Shown: positions 24,715-32,760 of the stretch, piece after piece
Layout of the letters: each line of letters starts with the position of its first letter
How positions within the stretch are numbered: the stretch's first letter is position 1
Assembly: GCF_013624435.2 (NCBI RefSeq)
Contig: NZ_CP061768.1
Span: forward strand, 868,001-932,000
DNA length: 64,000 nt
Direction of reading: 5' to 3'
Source of the DNA: Nocardioides campestrisoli
GTDB taxonomy: Bacteria; Actinomycetota; Actinomycetes; Propionibacteriales; Nocardioidaceae
Notes under the pieces: generated by a model
What the model was told of the DNA's origin: nothing
The model's input: the letters and a program-made list of their open reading frames with translations, nothing else
The model's database searches: none
Made by a program: the position numbers and the translations under genes

Positions 24715-26226
24715 ATGGCCACCCTCACCCAGACCCCCGCCGCCCCCGGCCCGGGCGGTCTCCCGGCCGGCGCGGAGCGCCGGACCGGACGCTGGATCGA
24801 CGACTGGCGGCCGGAGGACGAGGAGTTCTGGGAGAACGGCGGCAAGCAGGTCGCCCGCCGCAACCTGCTCTGGTCGATCTTCGCCGAGCACCTGGGCTTC
24901 TCGGTCTGGCTGATCTGGAGCGTCTCCTCGGCGTTCCTGCTGGCCCAGGGCTTCGACTTCACCGCCCAGCAGCTCTTCCTGCTGGTGGCGCTGCCCAACC
25001 TCGTCGGCTCGCTGCTGCGGCTGCCCTACACCTTCGCGGTGCCGAAGTTCGGCGGACGCAACTGGACGGTCGCCAGCGCCGCGCTGCTGCTGGTGCCGAC
25101 GCTGCTCTTCGCGTTCTTCGTGCAGCGGCCGGAGACGCCGTACTGGGTGTTCTGCCTGATCGCCGCGACCGCCGGCCTCGGTGGCGGCAACTTCGCCTCC
25201 TCGATGGCCAACATCAACTTCTTCTACCCCTCGGCCAAGAAGGGCGCCGCGCTCGGGCTCAACGCCGCTGGCGGCAACCTGGGGGTCTCGCTGATCCAGC
25301 TGCTGCTGCCGGTGATGGTCGGCGGCGCCGGCATCTTCGGACTGGTCAAGGCCAGCGAGTCCGGCATCAGGCTGGAGGTCGCCGCCTACGTGTACGCCGG
25401 CCTGGCCGTGGTCGCCGCGTTCGCCGCCTGGAGGTGGATGGACAACCTCAGCTCCGCGGTCTCCAGCCCGCGCGAGCAGCTCACCGTCGTCCGCAACCGG
25501 CAGACCTGGGTCATGTCGTTCCTCTACATCGGCACCTTCGGCTCCTTCATCGGCTACTCCGCGGCGATGCCGCTGCTGATCAAGCTCAACTTCTGGGTGC
25601 CCGAGCCTGCCCCGCTCGGCACCGGGATCTTCTTCGCCTACTACGCCTTCCTCGGCGCCGGCATCGGCTCGGTCACCCGGCCCTTCGGCGGGTGGCTGGC
25701 CGACCGGCTGGGCGGCGCCCGGGTCACCCTCGGGGCCTTCCTCGGCCTGGTGGTCTTCACCTTGGCCGTGCTCTGGACGCTCTCCCAGCTCACCCCGAAC
25801 CCGACCGCCGACCCGGCGATCGCCCTGGACAACCAGTCCTGGTTCGGGTGGTTCCTCGGCTTCTTCCTGGCGATCTTCGCCTGCACCGGCATCGGCAACG
25901 GCTCGACGTACAAGATGATCCCGGCGATCTTCCGGCTCGAGGCCGAGCGGGGGACCGCGCCGGGCACCCCCGAGCGCACCGGCGCGCTGCACGCCGCCAC
26001 CAAGCGGGCCTCGGCGGCGATCGGGGTGATCGGCGCGGTCGGCGCCCTGGGCGGCTTCCTGATCCCGCTGGCCTTCTCCGCCCCCTGGGTGGCGGACCCG
26101 ATGCAGGCCACCCGCGGCGCCTTCATGGTCTTCACCTGCTTCTACGTGGTCTGCGCCGTGGTCACCTACGTCGTCTACCTGCGCCGGGGCACGCGCGCGG
26201 GCAGCACGGCCGGCGCGCGGATCTGA
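24715..26226 (+). CDS. narK: Nitrate/nitrite transporter NarK (MFS)
   Basis: A 503-aa major-facilitator protein with about 12 membrane helices. Both nitrate-signature motifs are present: GLGGGNFASSMANINFFYP in helix 5 and GIGNGSTYKMIP in helix 11. The N-terminus carries a 40-residue polar extension (RRTGRWIDDWRPEDEEFW) typical of actinobacterial NarK. ATG 24715 has GGAGGA upstream and is preferred over the in-frame ATG 24637. First gene of narK-nasC-nasB; TGATG overlap with the next. Confidence 0.96.
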   Translation: MATLTQTPAAPGPGGLPAGAERRTGRWIDDWRPEDEEFWENGGKQVARRNLLWSIFAEHLGFSVWLIWSVSSAFLLAQGFDFTAQQLFLLVALPNLVGSLLRLPYTFAVPKFGGRNWTVASAALLLVPTLLFAFFVQRPETPYWVFCLIAATAGLGGGNFASSMANINFFYPSAKKGAALGLNAAGGNLGVSLIQLLLPVMVGGAGIFGLVKASESGIRLEVAAYVYAGLAVVAAFAAWRWMDNLSSAVSSPREQLTVVRNRQTWVMSFLYIGTFGSFIGYSAAMPLLIKLNFWVPEPAPLGTGIFFAYYAFLGAGIGSVTRPFGGWLADRLGGARVTLGAFLGLVVFTLAVLWTLSQLTPNPTADPAIALDNQSWFGWFLGFFLAIFACTGIGNGSTYKMIPAIFRLEAERGTAPGTPERTGALHAATKRASAAIGVIGAVGALGGFLIPLAFSAPWVADPMQATRGAFMVFTCFYVVCAVVTYVVYLRRGTRAGSTAGARI

Positions 26227-28313
26227 TGAGCGGGACCCGGGCGGAGGGCACCCGGACGCACTGCCCCTACTGCTCGCTGCAGTGCGGGATGCGGGTGGTC
26301 GGGCACCGGACGCCGGAGGTCAAGGCGTGGGCGGAGTTCCCGGTCAACGCCGGTGCCCTGTGCCGCAAGGGGTGGAGCGCCACCGGGCTGGTCGGCTCCC
26401 GGGAGCGGCTGACCACCCCGCTGCTCCGCGACCGCGGGACCGGCGAGTTCACCCCGGTCTCCTGGGACGAGGCGCTCGACGTGGTCGCCGCCGGGCTGGC
26501 CCGGGCCCAGCGGGCGGGCGGCGCCGACGCGGTGGCCGTCTTCGGCGGCGGCGGGCTGACCAACGAGAAGGCGTACGCGCTGGGCAAGTTCGCCCGCACG
26601 GTGCTGCGCACCAGCCAGATCGACTACAACGGCCGGTGGTGCATGTCGTCGGCCGCCTCAGCCGGCAGCCGTGCCTTCGGCATCGACCGGGGGCTGCCGT
26701 TCCCGCTGGCAGACGTGGAGCAGACCGACGTGCTGGTGCTGGTCGGCTCCAACCTGGCCGAGACGATGCCTCCGGCGGCCCGGCACCTGGACCGGCTGCG
26801 GGAGCGGGGCGGTCGGGTGGTGGTGGTCGACCCGCGCCGCACGGCGACAGCCGAGCGTGCCGACGTCTTCGTCCAGCCGGTGCCCGGCACCGACCTGGCG
26901 CTCGCGCTGGGGGTGCTGCACCTGCTGGTCGCCGGCGGGCACGTCGACGAGGAGTACGTCGCCGCGCGCACCACCGGCTTCGCCGAGGTCCGCGACTCGG
27001 TCTCCGCCTGGTGGCCCGAGCGCGTCGAGCGGGTCACCGGTGTCCCCGCCGGGCAGGTGCGCGAGCTGGCGGCGCTGCTGGGGTCCCGACAGGGGTCGAC
27101 CGGCGAGAGGGCCGCGGTGACGGTGCTGACCGCCCGCGGTGCCGAGCAGCACAGCACCGGCTCCGACACGGTGCTGGCCTGGATCAACGTCGCGCTGGCA
27201 CTGGGCCAGTGCGGCAGGCCGTACGGCGGCTACGGCTGCCTGACCGGCCAGGGCAACGGGCAGGGCGGCCGCGAGCACGGGCAGAAGGCCGACCAGCTGC
27301 CCGGCTACCGCTCGATCGAGGACCCCGCCGCCCGGGCGCACGTCGCCGGCGTCTGGGGAGTCGAGCCCGGGTCGCTGCCGGGCAAGGGGCGCTCGGCGTA
27401 CGAGCTGCTGACGGCGCTCGGCACCGAGGGCGGACCGAGGGCGCTGCTGGTGCACGGCTCCAATCCCGTGCTCTCGGCCCCGCACGCCACCCGGGTGGTC
27501 GAGCGGCTGGAGGCGCTGGACCTGCTGGTGGTCTGCGACCTGGTGCTCTCCGAGACCGCGGCGATCGCCGACGTGGTGCTGCCGGTCACGCAGTGGGCCG
27601 AGGAGTCCGGCACCATGACCAACCTCGAGGGCCGGGTGCTCCTGCGCCAGCGGGCGCTCACCCCGCCCGCGGGCGTCCGCACCGACCTGGAGGTGCTGGC
27701 CGGCCTGGCGCAGCGGCTCGGCAGCACGGTGGCGATGCCCACCGACCCCGAGGCGGTCTTCACCGAGCTGCGGGCCGCCTCCGCCGGCGGGCCGGCCGAC
27801 TATGCCGGGATCACCTGGGAGCGGATCCGGGAGGAGCAGGGCGTCTTCTGGCCCTGTCCGGAGGTCGACCACCCGGGGACGCCGCGGATGTTCACCCGGT
27901 CCTTCGCCCACCCCGACGGGCGGGCCCGCTTCCACGTGGTCGACCACCGGGGCCCGGCCGAGGTGCCCGACGCCGACTTCCCGGTGCACCTGACCACCGG
28001 CCGGGTGCTGGCGCAGTACCAGTCCGGGGCGCAGACCAGGCGGATCCGCGAGCTGCCGGACACCGGCCCCTTCGTGGAGATGCACCCGCTGCTGGCGATG
28101 CGGCTCGGCACCGCGGACGGGGAGCAGGTCCGGGTGGAGACCCGGCGCGGGTCGATGGTCGCGCCGGCGCGGGTGACCGGGACGATCCGCCCCGACACCG
28201 TCTTCGTGCCGTTCCACTGGGCGGGCGCCAACCGGCTGACCAACGACGCGCTGGATCCCGCCTCCCGGATGCCGGAGTTCAAGGCGTGCGCGGCCCGGGT
28301 GGGCCTGCCGTGA
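26226..28313 (+). CDS. nasC: Assimilatory nitrate reductase catalytic subunit
   Basis: Molybdopterin enzyme reducing nitrate to nitrite in the cytoplasm, 695 aa. The N-terminal [4Fe-4S] site is Cys13, Cys16, Cys20 and Cys46. The Mo ligand is Cys139 in NGRWCMSSA. Dinucleotide-binding segments include GQGNGQGGREHGQKADQLPGYR and the C-terminal MopB domain (LTTGRVLAQYQSGAQTRR). It lacks the extra [2Fe-2S] domain some NasA proteins have; the next gene carries one. The ATG overlaps the narK stop and the end overlaps nasB by GTGA, so this is a translationally coupled operon. Confidence 0.95.
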   Translation: MSGTRAEGTRTHCPYCSLQCGMRVVGHRTPEVKAWAEFPVNAGALCRKGWSATGLVGSRERLTTPLLRDRGTGEFTPVSWDEALDVVAAGLARAQRAGGADAVAVFGGGGLTNEKAYALGKFARTVLRTSQIDYNGRWCMSSAASAGSRAFGIDRGLPFPLADVEQTDVLVLVGSNLAETMPPAARHLDRLRERGGRVVVVDPRRTATAERADVFVQPVPGTDLALALGVLHLLVAGGHVDEEYVAARTTGFAEVRDSVSAWWPERVERVTGVPAGQVRELAALLGSRQGSTGERAAVTVLTARGAEQHSTGSDTVLAWINVALALGQCGRPYGGYGCLTGQGNGQGGREHGQKADQLPGYRSIEDPAARAHVAGVWGVEPGSLPGKGRSAYELLTALGTEGGPRALLVHGSNPVLSAPHATRVVERLEALDLLVVCDLVLSETAAIADVVLPVTQWAEESGTMTNLEGRVLLRQRALTPPAGVRTDLEVLAGLAQRLGSTVAMPTDPEAVFTELRAASAGGPADYAGITWERIREEQGVFWPCPEVDHPGTPRMFTRSFAHPDGRARFHVVDHRGPAEVPDADFPVHLTTGRVLAQYQSGAQTRRIRELPDTGPFVEMHPLLAMRLGTADGEQVRVETRRGSMVAPARVTGTIRPDTVFVPFHWAGANRLTNDALDPASRMPEFKACAARVGLP

Positions 28314-29752
28314 GCGGCCCCGGTGCGCCCTCGGTTCCGGCCGGGCCCGGGCAGGGGGAGCGGCTGGTGGTGGTCGGCGCCGGGATGGCCGCGAGCCGGC
28401 TGGTCGAGGGGCTGGTGGCCGGCGGCTACCGCGGCTCGGTCACCGTGGTCGGCGACGAGGAGCACGCGCCGTACAACCGGATCCTGCTCTCCGCGGTCCT
28501 GGAGGGCAGCCACCGCGCAGACGCGCTCACCCTGCGCGACCCCGCCTGGTTCGTCCGGCACGGGGTCGACCTGCGGCTGGGCGTCCGGGTCGCGGAGCTC
28601 GACCGCGAGGCGGGGGAGGCCGTGCTGGTCGACGGCGCCCGGCTCCCCTGGGACCGGCTGGTCCTGGCCACCGGCGCGATCCCCACCCTGCCGCCGATCC
28701 GCGGGCTGGTCCGGGTGGACGGCCGGCTGCACGAGTCCGTGCACGCCTTCCGCAGCCTCGACGACTGCCGGCGGATGCTGGCCGCCCTGGGCGCCCGGCG
28801 GCCCGGCCGCGCGGTGATCGTCGGCGGCGGCCTGCTCGGCCTCCAGGTGGCGCGGGCGCTCGCGGTGCGCGGGGTCGCCACCGAGGTGGTGGAGGGCACC
28901 TCCCACCTGCTCTCCGGCCAGCTGGGGGAGGCGGCCGGCGCGGTGCTGCGCCGCGACCTGGCCCGGCTCGGGACCGAGGTCTACACCGGCGTCCGCGCGG
29001 TCCGGCTCACCGACGCCGGGCTCCGTCTGGACAACGGCGTGGACCTGCCGGCCGACCTGGTCGTGCTCACCGCCGGCGGCCGTCCCTCGACGGCGCTGGC
29101 CCGGCGGGCCGGCCTGATGGTGCGGCGCGGCGTGGTCGTCGACGGCCGGCTGCGCTCGGTGAGCGACGAGCGGATCCACGCGATCGGGGACTGCGCCGAG
29201 CACCGGGGGCGCACCACCGGCTTCGTCGCCCCGGCCTGGGAGCAGGCGGGAGTGCTGGCCCGCGTGCTGACCGGGCACCTGAGCGGCGCGGAGCCGGCGT
29301 ACGACGGGCACCGCACGGTGGCCCGGCTGCGCGCCGCCGGCCTGGAGGTGGCGGTGCTCGGCGACCCCGAGCGGGCCCGGGGCGAGGTGGTGGAGATGAC
29401 CAACCCGGTCCAGGGCACCTACCGCAAGCTCGTGGTCGACGCCGGGGTGATCGAGGCCGCGACCCTGGTGGGCGACCTGTCCAGCGTCGGGCTCGTCACC
29501 CAGCTCTTCGACCGGCGCACGGTACTGGGTCCCGCTGAGCCGGGGGCGTTGCTGATGCCGCAGGCACCCTCGGCGCCGGGCTCGCTGCCCGACGACGTGG
29601 AGGTCTGCGCCTGCGCCGGGGTGAGTGCCGGGGCGGTCCGGGCCTGCGGGGACCTGGCGCAGGTACGGTCCCGGACCCGGGCCACCACCGGGTGCGGAGG
29701 GTGCGAGGGGGTGGTGCGCACGCTGCTGGCCGAGGCCGCGCCCGTGGGCTGA
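28310..29752 (+). CDS. nasB: Nitrate reductase electron-transfer subunit, FAD/NAD oxidoreductase with BFD [2Fe-2S] domain
   Basis: A 480-aa flavoprotein that most likely passes NAD(P)H electrons to NasC. FAD motif VVVGAGMAASRLVEGL (about residues 20-35), NAD motif VIVGGGLLGLQVARAL (about 170), and FAD-closing HAIGDCAEH. The C-terminal BFD-like cluster site is CAC...CGGC (about 433-471). It reads like the first half of NirB, with which it shares the domain order. GTGA overlap with nasC. Confidence 0.88.
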   Translation: MSGPGAPSVPAGPGQGERLVVVGAGMAASRLVEGLVAGGYRGSVTVVGDEEHAPYNRILLSAVLEGSHRADALTLRDPAWFVRHGVDLRLGVRVAELDREAGEAVLVDGARLPWDRLVLATGAIPTLPPIRGLVRVDGRLHESVHAFRSLDDCRRMLAALGARRPGRAVIVGGGLLGLQVARALAVRGVATEVVEGTSHLLSGQLGEAAGAVLRRDLARLGTEVYTGVRAVRLTDAGLRLDNGVDLPADLVVLTAGGRPSTALARRAGLMVRRGVVVDGRLRSVSDERIHAIGDCAEHRGRTTGFVAPAWEQAGVLARVLTGHLSGAEPAYDGHRTVARLRAAGLEVAVLGDPERARGEVVEMTNPVQGTYRKLVVDAGVIEAATLVGDLSSVGLVTQLFDRRTVLGPAEPGALLMPQAPSAPGSLPDDVEVCACAGVSAGAVRACGDLAQVRSRTRATTGCGGCEGVVRTLLAEAAPVG

Positions 29753-29767
29753 CCGGCACGGCCGAGG

Positions 29768-30340
29768 TCAGCGAGGCACGCGGTAGCGCAGGGAGAGCAC
29801 GGAGCCGATGGCGCGGCTCTCCAGCAGCTCGAGGTCGACCTGGCGCGGGTGCCGGGCGAAGTACGGAGTGCCTCCGCCGACCAGCACCGGGTAGACCCGG
29901 ATCCGGTACTCGTCGATCAGGTCCAGCGCGGCGGCCTCTGCGGCCAGCGTGGCGCCGCCGATCGCGAGGTCCCCCGGGCCCGGCTCATCGCGCAGCCGGA
30001 CCACCTCCTCGGCCAGCGTGCCCGCGGCCAGGCGGGTGTTGCTGCCGCGCACCTGCGCAGGCGTGAGCGTGCGGGAGAGGACGACCTTGGGCAGCGCGCG
30101 CCACAGGACGGCGAACTCGCGCTCCGGCTCGGTGAGCTCCTGGTCCTCCTCGGCGGTCTCCCAGAACAGCATCGTCTCGTGCAGCCGCCGGCCGAGCAGG
30201 TGCACGCCGACGCCGCGCACCTCCTCCATCGCCAGGCGGAAGACCTTCTCGTCGGGCACGGACCAGTCGAAGCCGCCGTCCGGTCCGACGACGTACCCGT
30301 CCAGCGAGGTGCTCATCGAGTAGGTGACGAGTCGGGTCAT
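29768..30340 (-). CDS. Dihydrofolate reductase family protein (RibD C-terminal-like)
   Basis: A 190-aa NADP-binding reductase-like protein. It starts TYSMSTSLDGYVVGPDGGFDW (residues 6-26), has HLLGRRLHETM in the middle, and the DLAIGGATLAAEAAALDLIDEYRI nucleotide segment followed by YPVLVGGGTPYF. It belongs to the RibD_C/YyaP group, not folate DHFR proper; substrate unknown. Its start overlaps the soxR stop by ATGA, so it is co-transcribed with soxR. Confidence 0.85.
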   Translation of the reverse strand: MTRLVTYSMSTSLDGYVVGPDGGFDWSVPDEKVFRLAMEEVRGVGVHLLGRRLHETMLFWETAEEDQELTEPEREFAVLWRALPKVVLSRTLTPAQVRGSNTRLAAGTLAEEVVRLRDEPGPGDLAIGGATLAAEAAALDLIDEYRIRVYPVLVGGGTPYFARHPRQVDLELLESRAIGSVLSLRYRVPR

Positions 30341-30825
30341 GGCACCTTGCTACCGGAGCGCGGCGCACGGCGCAACGCCCTCGGCAGGTACGCCGCGCCG
30401 GGGCTGTCGGGGGACTGGGCGGCGAGGTCGCCCGGGTTGGAGAAGGCACACCGCCGCAGGCTCAGGCAGCCGCAGCCGATGCAGCTCTCCAGCCCGTCGC
30501 GCAGCCGCTCCAGCGCCGCGATCTGCTCGTCGATCCGGCCGCGCCAGTGCCGGGAGATCCGATGCCAGTCGGCCTTGGTCGGGTTGCGGTTGCTGGGCAG
30601 CCGCGAGAGCTCGTCGCGGATCTCCTCCAAGGTCAGCCCGACGTTGGACGCGGCCCGGATGAAGGCGAGCCGGCGCAGCACGTTGCGCTCGTAGCGGCGC
30701 TGCCCGCCGGGGGAGCGGGTCGCGGTGATCAGTCCCTGGTCCTCGTAGAACCGCAGGGCGGAGGCGGCGAAGCCGCTGCGTCGGACCACCTCGCCGATCA
30801 GCAACAGGTCCCGTGCGTCCACCAC
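30337..30825 (-). CDS. soxR: Redox-sensitive transcriptional activator SoxR
   Basis: MerR-family [2Fe-2S] sensor, 162 aa. Winged helix at residues 8-60 (IGEVVRRSGFAASALRFYEDQGLI), dimer helix, then the cluster cysteines Cys115, Cys118, Cys120 and Cys126 (CIGCGCLSLRRC), exactly the SoxR spacing. Oxidation by redox-cycling compounds switches on target promoters. GTG start at 30825 (30822 also possible) with GAGGAGG upstream. A near-perfect SoxR box sits in the divergent promoter of the neighbouring SDR gene. Confidence 0.96.
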   Translation of the reverse strand: MVDARDLLLIGEVVRRSGFAASALRFYEDQGLITATRSPGGQRRYERNVLRRLAFIRAASNVGLTLEEIRDELSRLPSNRNPTKADWHRISRHWRGRIDEQIAALERLRDGLESCIGCGCLSLRRCAFSNPGDLAAQSPDSPGAAYLPRALRRAPRSGSKVP

Positions 30826-30852
30826 GCCTCCTCACGGGCCTCCGAAGAGCCC

Positions 30853-30883
30853 TTGACCTCAAGTTAACTTGAACTCCAATACT
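30853..30883 (+). promoter_or_regulatory. SoxR-type promoter: box in a 19-base spacer
   Basis: -35 TTGACC (30853-30858), 19-base spacer, -10 AATACT (30878-30883). The spacer contains the perfect palindrome TCAAGTTAACTTGA (30859-30872), part of a sequence (30857-30874) matching the E. coli soxS SoxR box at 16 of 18 bases. A 19-base spacer is the hallmark of MerR-family activated promoters. The -10 ends seven bases before the SDR ATG, so the mRNA should be leaderless. Confidence 0.85.
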
Positions 30884-30890
30884 CCACTGC

Positions 30891-31583
30891 ATGACGACAT
30901 CGACGCAAGAGCAAGCCCCGGTGGCCGTGGTCACCGGGGGATCGGCAGGACTCGGCCTCGCCCTGGTCCGGGAGCTGGCGGACTCCGGATGGCGGGTGGT
31001 CACCGACGGCCGCACCCAGGCGCGGTTCAAGGAGGCGGCGCTGCCCCAGGAGGTGAGCGTCCTGGTGGGCGACCTCACCGACCCCGAGCACCGGGACGCC
31101 CTGGTGGACCGGGTCCGCGAGCACGGCCGCCTCGACCTGCTGGTGCACAACGCCAGCACCCTGGGGCCGCTGCCGATGCGGTCGCTCGCCGAGGTCACCG
31201 GGGACGACCTCCAGCAGGTCTGGCGCACCAACGTGGGCGGCCCGCTGGTGCTGACCGGCCGGCTGCTCGACCTGCTGCAGGCCGTCGACGGGGTGCTGGT
31301 GGGGATCAGCTCGGACGCCGCGGTCGCGCACTACCCGACCTGGGGGCTGTACGGCGCGAGCAAGGCGGCGCTGGACCACGTGGTGCTGACCTGCGCCGCG
31401 GAGGCCGGGATCACGGCGTACGCCGTCGACCCCGGAGACATGCGTACGGCGATGCACCAGGACGCCTTCCCCGGCGAGGACATCTCGGACCGGCCGCTGC
31501 CGGAGGCGGTGGTCCCGCACCTGCTGGCGCTGCTGGGCCGGCGACCGGCCAGCGGCCGCTACCGCGCGCAGGACTTCTCGTGA
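30891..31583 (+). CDS. SDR family oxidoreductase, probable SoxR target
   Basis: A 230-aa short-chain dehydrogenase with TGGSAGLG (residues 15-22), HNAST in place of NNAG, ISSDAA and the catalytic YGASK. Smaller than the usual 250. It is driven by the SoxR-type promoter and so probably acts on redox-cycling quinones or their products; the substrate is inferred from context only. The end overlaps the QueA-like gene by GTGA, making a two-gene operon. Confidence 0.88.
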   Translation: MTTSTQEQAPVAVVTGGSAGLGLALVRELADSGWRVVTDGRTQARFKEAALPQEVSVLVGDLTDPEHRDALVDRVREHGRLDLLVHNASTLGPLPMRSLAEVTGDDLQQVWRTNVGGPLVLTGRLLDLLQAVDGVLVGISSDAAVAHYPTWGLYGASKAALDHVVLTCAAEAGITAYAVDPGDMRTAMHQDAFPGEDISDRPLPEAVVPHLLALLGRRPASGRYRAQDFS

Positions 31584-32632
31584 CCAGGCTGGAGGTGCTG
31601 CCCAGCACCCGCTTCGACGCCTCCGACCACGCGCCCGGCCCCACGGAGTGGCGCGGTCTGCCCCGGGACCTCGGCCGGCTGCTGGTGGCGACGGCGGCCG
31701 GCACCACGCACGCCCGGTTCCGCGACCTGCCCGACCACCTGCGGCCCGGTGACGTGCTGGTGGTCAACGACTCGGCCACCGTGCCGGGCCAGGTCGACGC
31801 GACGCTCGCCGGTCGGCCCGTCGTCGCGCACGTGGCGGCCCGGCTGGAGGACGGGACCAGGGTGGTCGAGCTGCGCAGCGCCCCGGACGCGGCGCGTGCG
31901 GTGCTGGACGCCGCCCCGGGGGACGCGGTGCAGGCGGGCGAGGTCACGCTGCGGCTGATCGACCCCTGGCCCACCGGCACGGCCTCGTCGCCGACCGGCC
32001 GCGGCAACCGGCTCTGGCGGGCCCAGGTGACAGGGGACCTGGCCGCTCTGCTGGAGCGGCGGGGGCGGCCGATCGCCTACGGCTACCTGGACCGGCGATA
32101 CCCGCTGTCGGTCTACCAGACGGTCTTCTCGACCAGGCCCGGCAGCGCCGAGATGCCCTCGGCCGGGCGGCCCTTCACCGCGGACCTGGTGCGCCGGCTG
32201 GCCGACCGCGGAGTGCTGCTGGAGGCGGTCACCCTGCACACCGGGCTCTCCTCGCAGGAGGCCGGGGAGGCCCCGGGCCCGGAGTGGTTCGAGGTGGGGG
32301 AGCGGGCCGCGGCCCGGATCGCCGGGGCCCGCGCCGCGGGCGGACGGGTGGTGGCCGTGGGTACCACCGTGACCCGGGCGCTGGAGTCGGCGGTCGAGGA
32401 CGGGCGGCTGGTCCCGGCGTCGGGGTGGACCCAGCGGGTCGTCACCCCGGCCGACCCGCCCCGGGTGGTCGACGGCCTGGTCACCGGGTGGCACGACCCG
32501 GTCGCCTCGCACCTGTTGCTGGTGGAGGCGGTCGGGGGCGCCGCGCTGACCCAGCGGGCCTACGACGAGGCGGTCGCCGAGCGCTACCTGTGGCACGAGT
32601 TCGGCGACTCGGCGCTGCTCCTGCCGCGCTGA
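31580..32632 (+). CDS. Divergent QueA-like protein (SAM:tRNA ribosyltransferase-isomerase family)
   Basis: A 350-aa QueA-family protein. The N-terminal segment RDLGRLLVAT...LPDHLRPGDVLVVNDSATVPGQV is clear. The active-site stretch is altered: EMPSAGRPFTADLVRRLADRGV replaces the usual APTAGLHFT block, and TLHTGLSSQE replaces the HVGxGTF region. QueA attaches the epoxycyclopentane precursor of queuosine to tRNA, yet no other queuosine gene is in the window. Co-transcription with a SoxR-controlled SDR is unexpected, so another reaction is likely. Family call good, function open. Confidence 0.8.
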   Translation: MTRLEVLPSTRFDASDHAPGPTEWRGLPRDLGRLLVATAAGTTHARFRDLPDHLRPGDVLVVNDSATVPGQVDATLAGRPVVAHVAARLEDGTRVVELRSAPDAARAVLDAAPGDAVQAGEVTLRLIDPWPTGTASSPTGRGNRLWRAQVTGDLAALLERRGRPIAYGYLDRRYPLSVYQTVFSTRPGSAEMPSAGRPFTADLVRRLADRGVLLEAVTLHTGLSSQEAGEAPGPEWFEVGERAAARIAGARAAGGRVVAVGTTVTRALESAVEDGRLVPASGWTQRVVTPADPPRVVDGLVTGWHDPVASHLLLVEAVGGAALTQRAYDEAVAERYLWHEFGDSALLLPR

Positions 32633-32691
32633 GACGCCGGGCGCCGGGGCGGGGGCCTCGCCGGGAGGTCGTGAGCCAGGGTTTTCCTGCG

Positions 32692-32735
32692 CGAAACATG
32701 AGGTAACTCCCGCGACAACATCGCGAGCCTAGGTT
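32692..32735 (+). promoter_or_regulatory. nirB promoter region with GlnR-like elements
   Basis: GAAAC (32693-32697), GTAAC (32703-32707) and GACAAC (32714-32719) follow one another at five- and six-base gaps, close to the GTnAC-n6-GaAAC GlnR pattern. A CGCG...CGCG inverted repeat (32711-32725) and TAGGTT (32730-32735, possible -10) follow. The 128-base gap to the previous gene otherwise holds only the AAGGAG ribosome site. Confidence 0.45.
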
Positions 32736-32760
32736 TCCTCAGCAGACGGAAGGAGTGCCC

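Noticed and set aside
25434..29752. Very long plus-strand frames extending nasC and nasB hundreds of codons upstream
   Set aside because: The extensions overlap narK or nasC in another frame and lack family similarity; ATG 26226 and GTG 28310 start at the conserved N-termini with TGATG/GTGA coupling.
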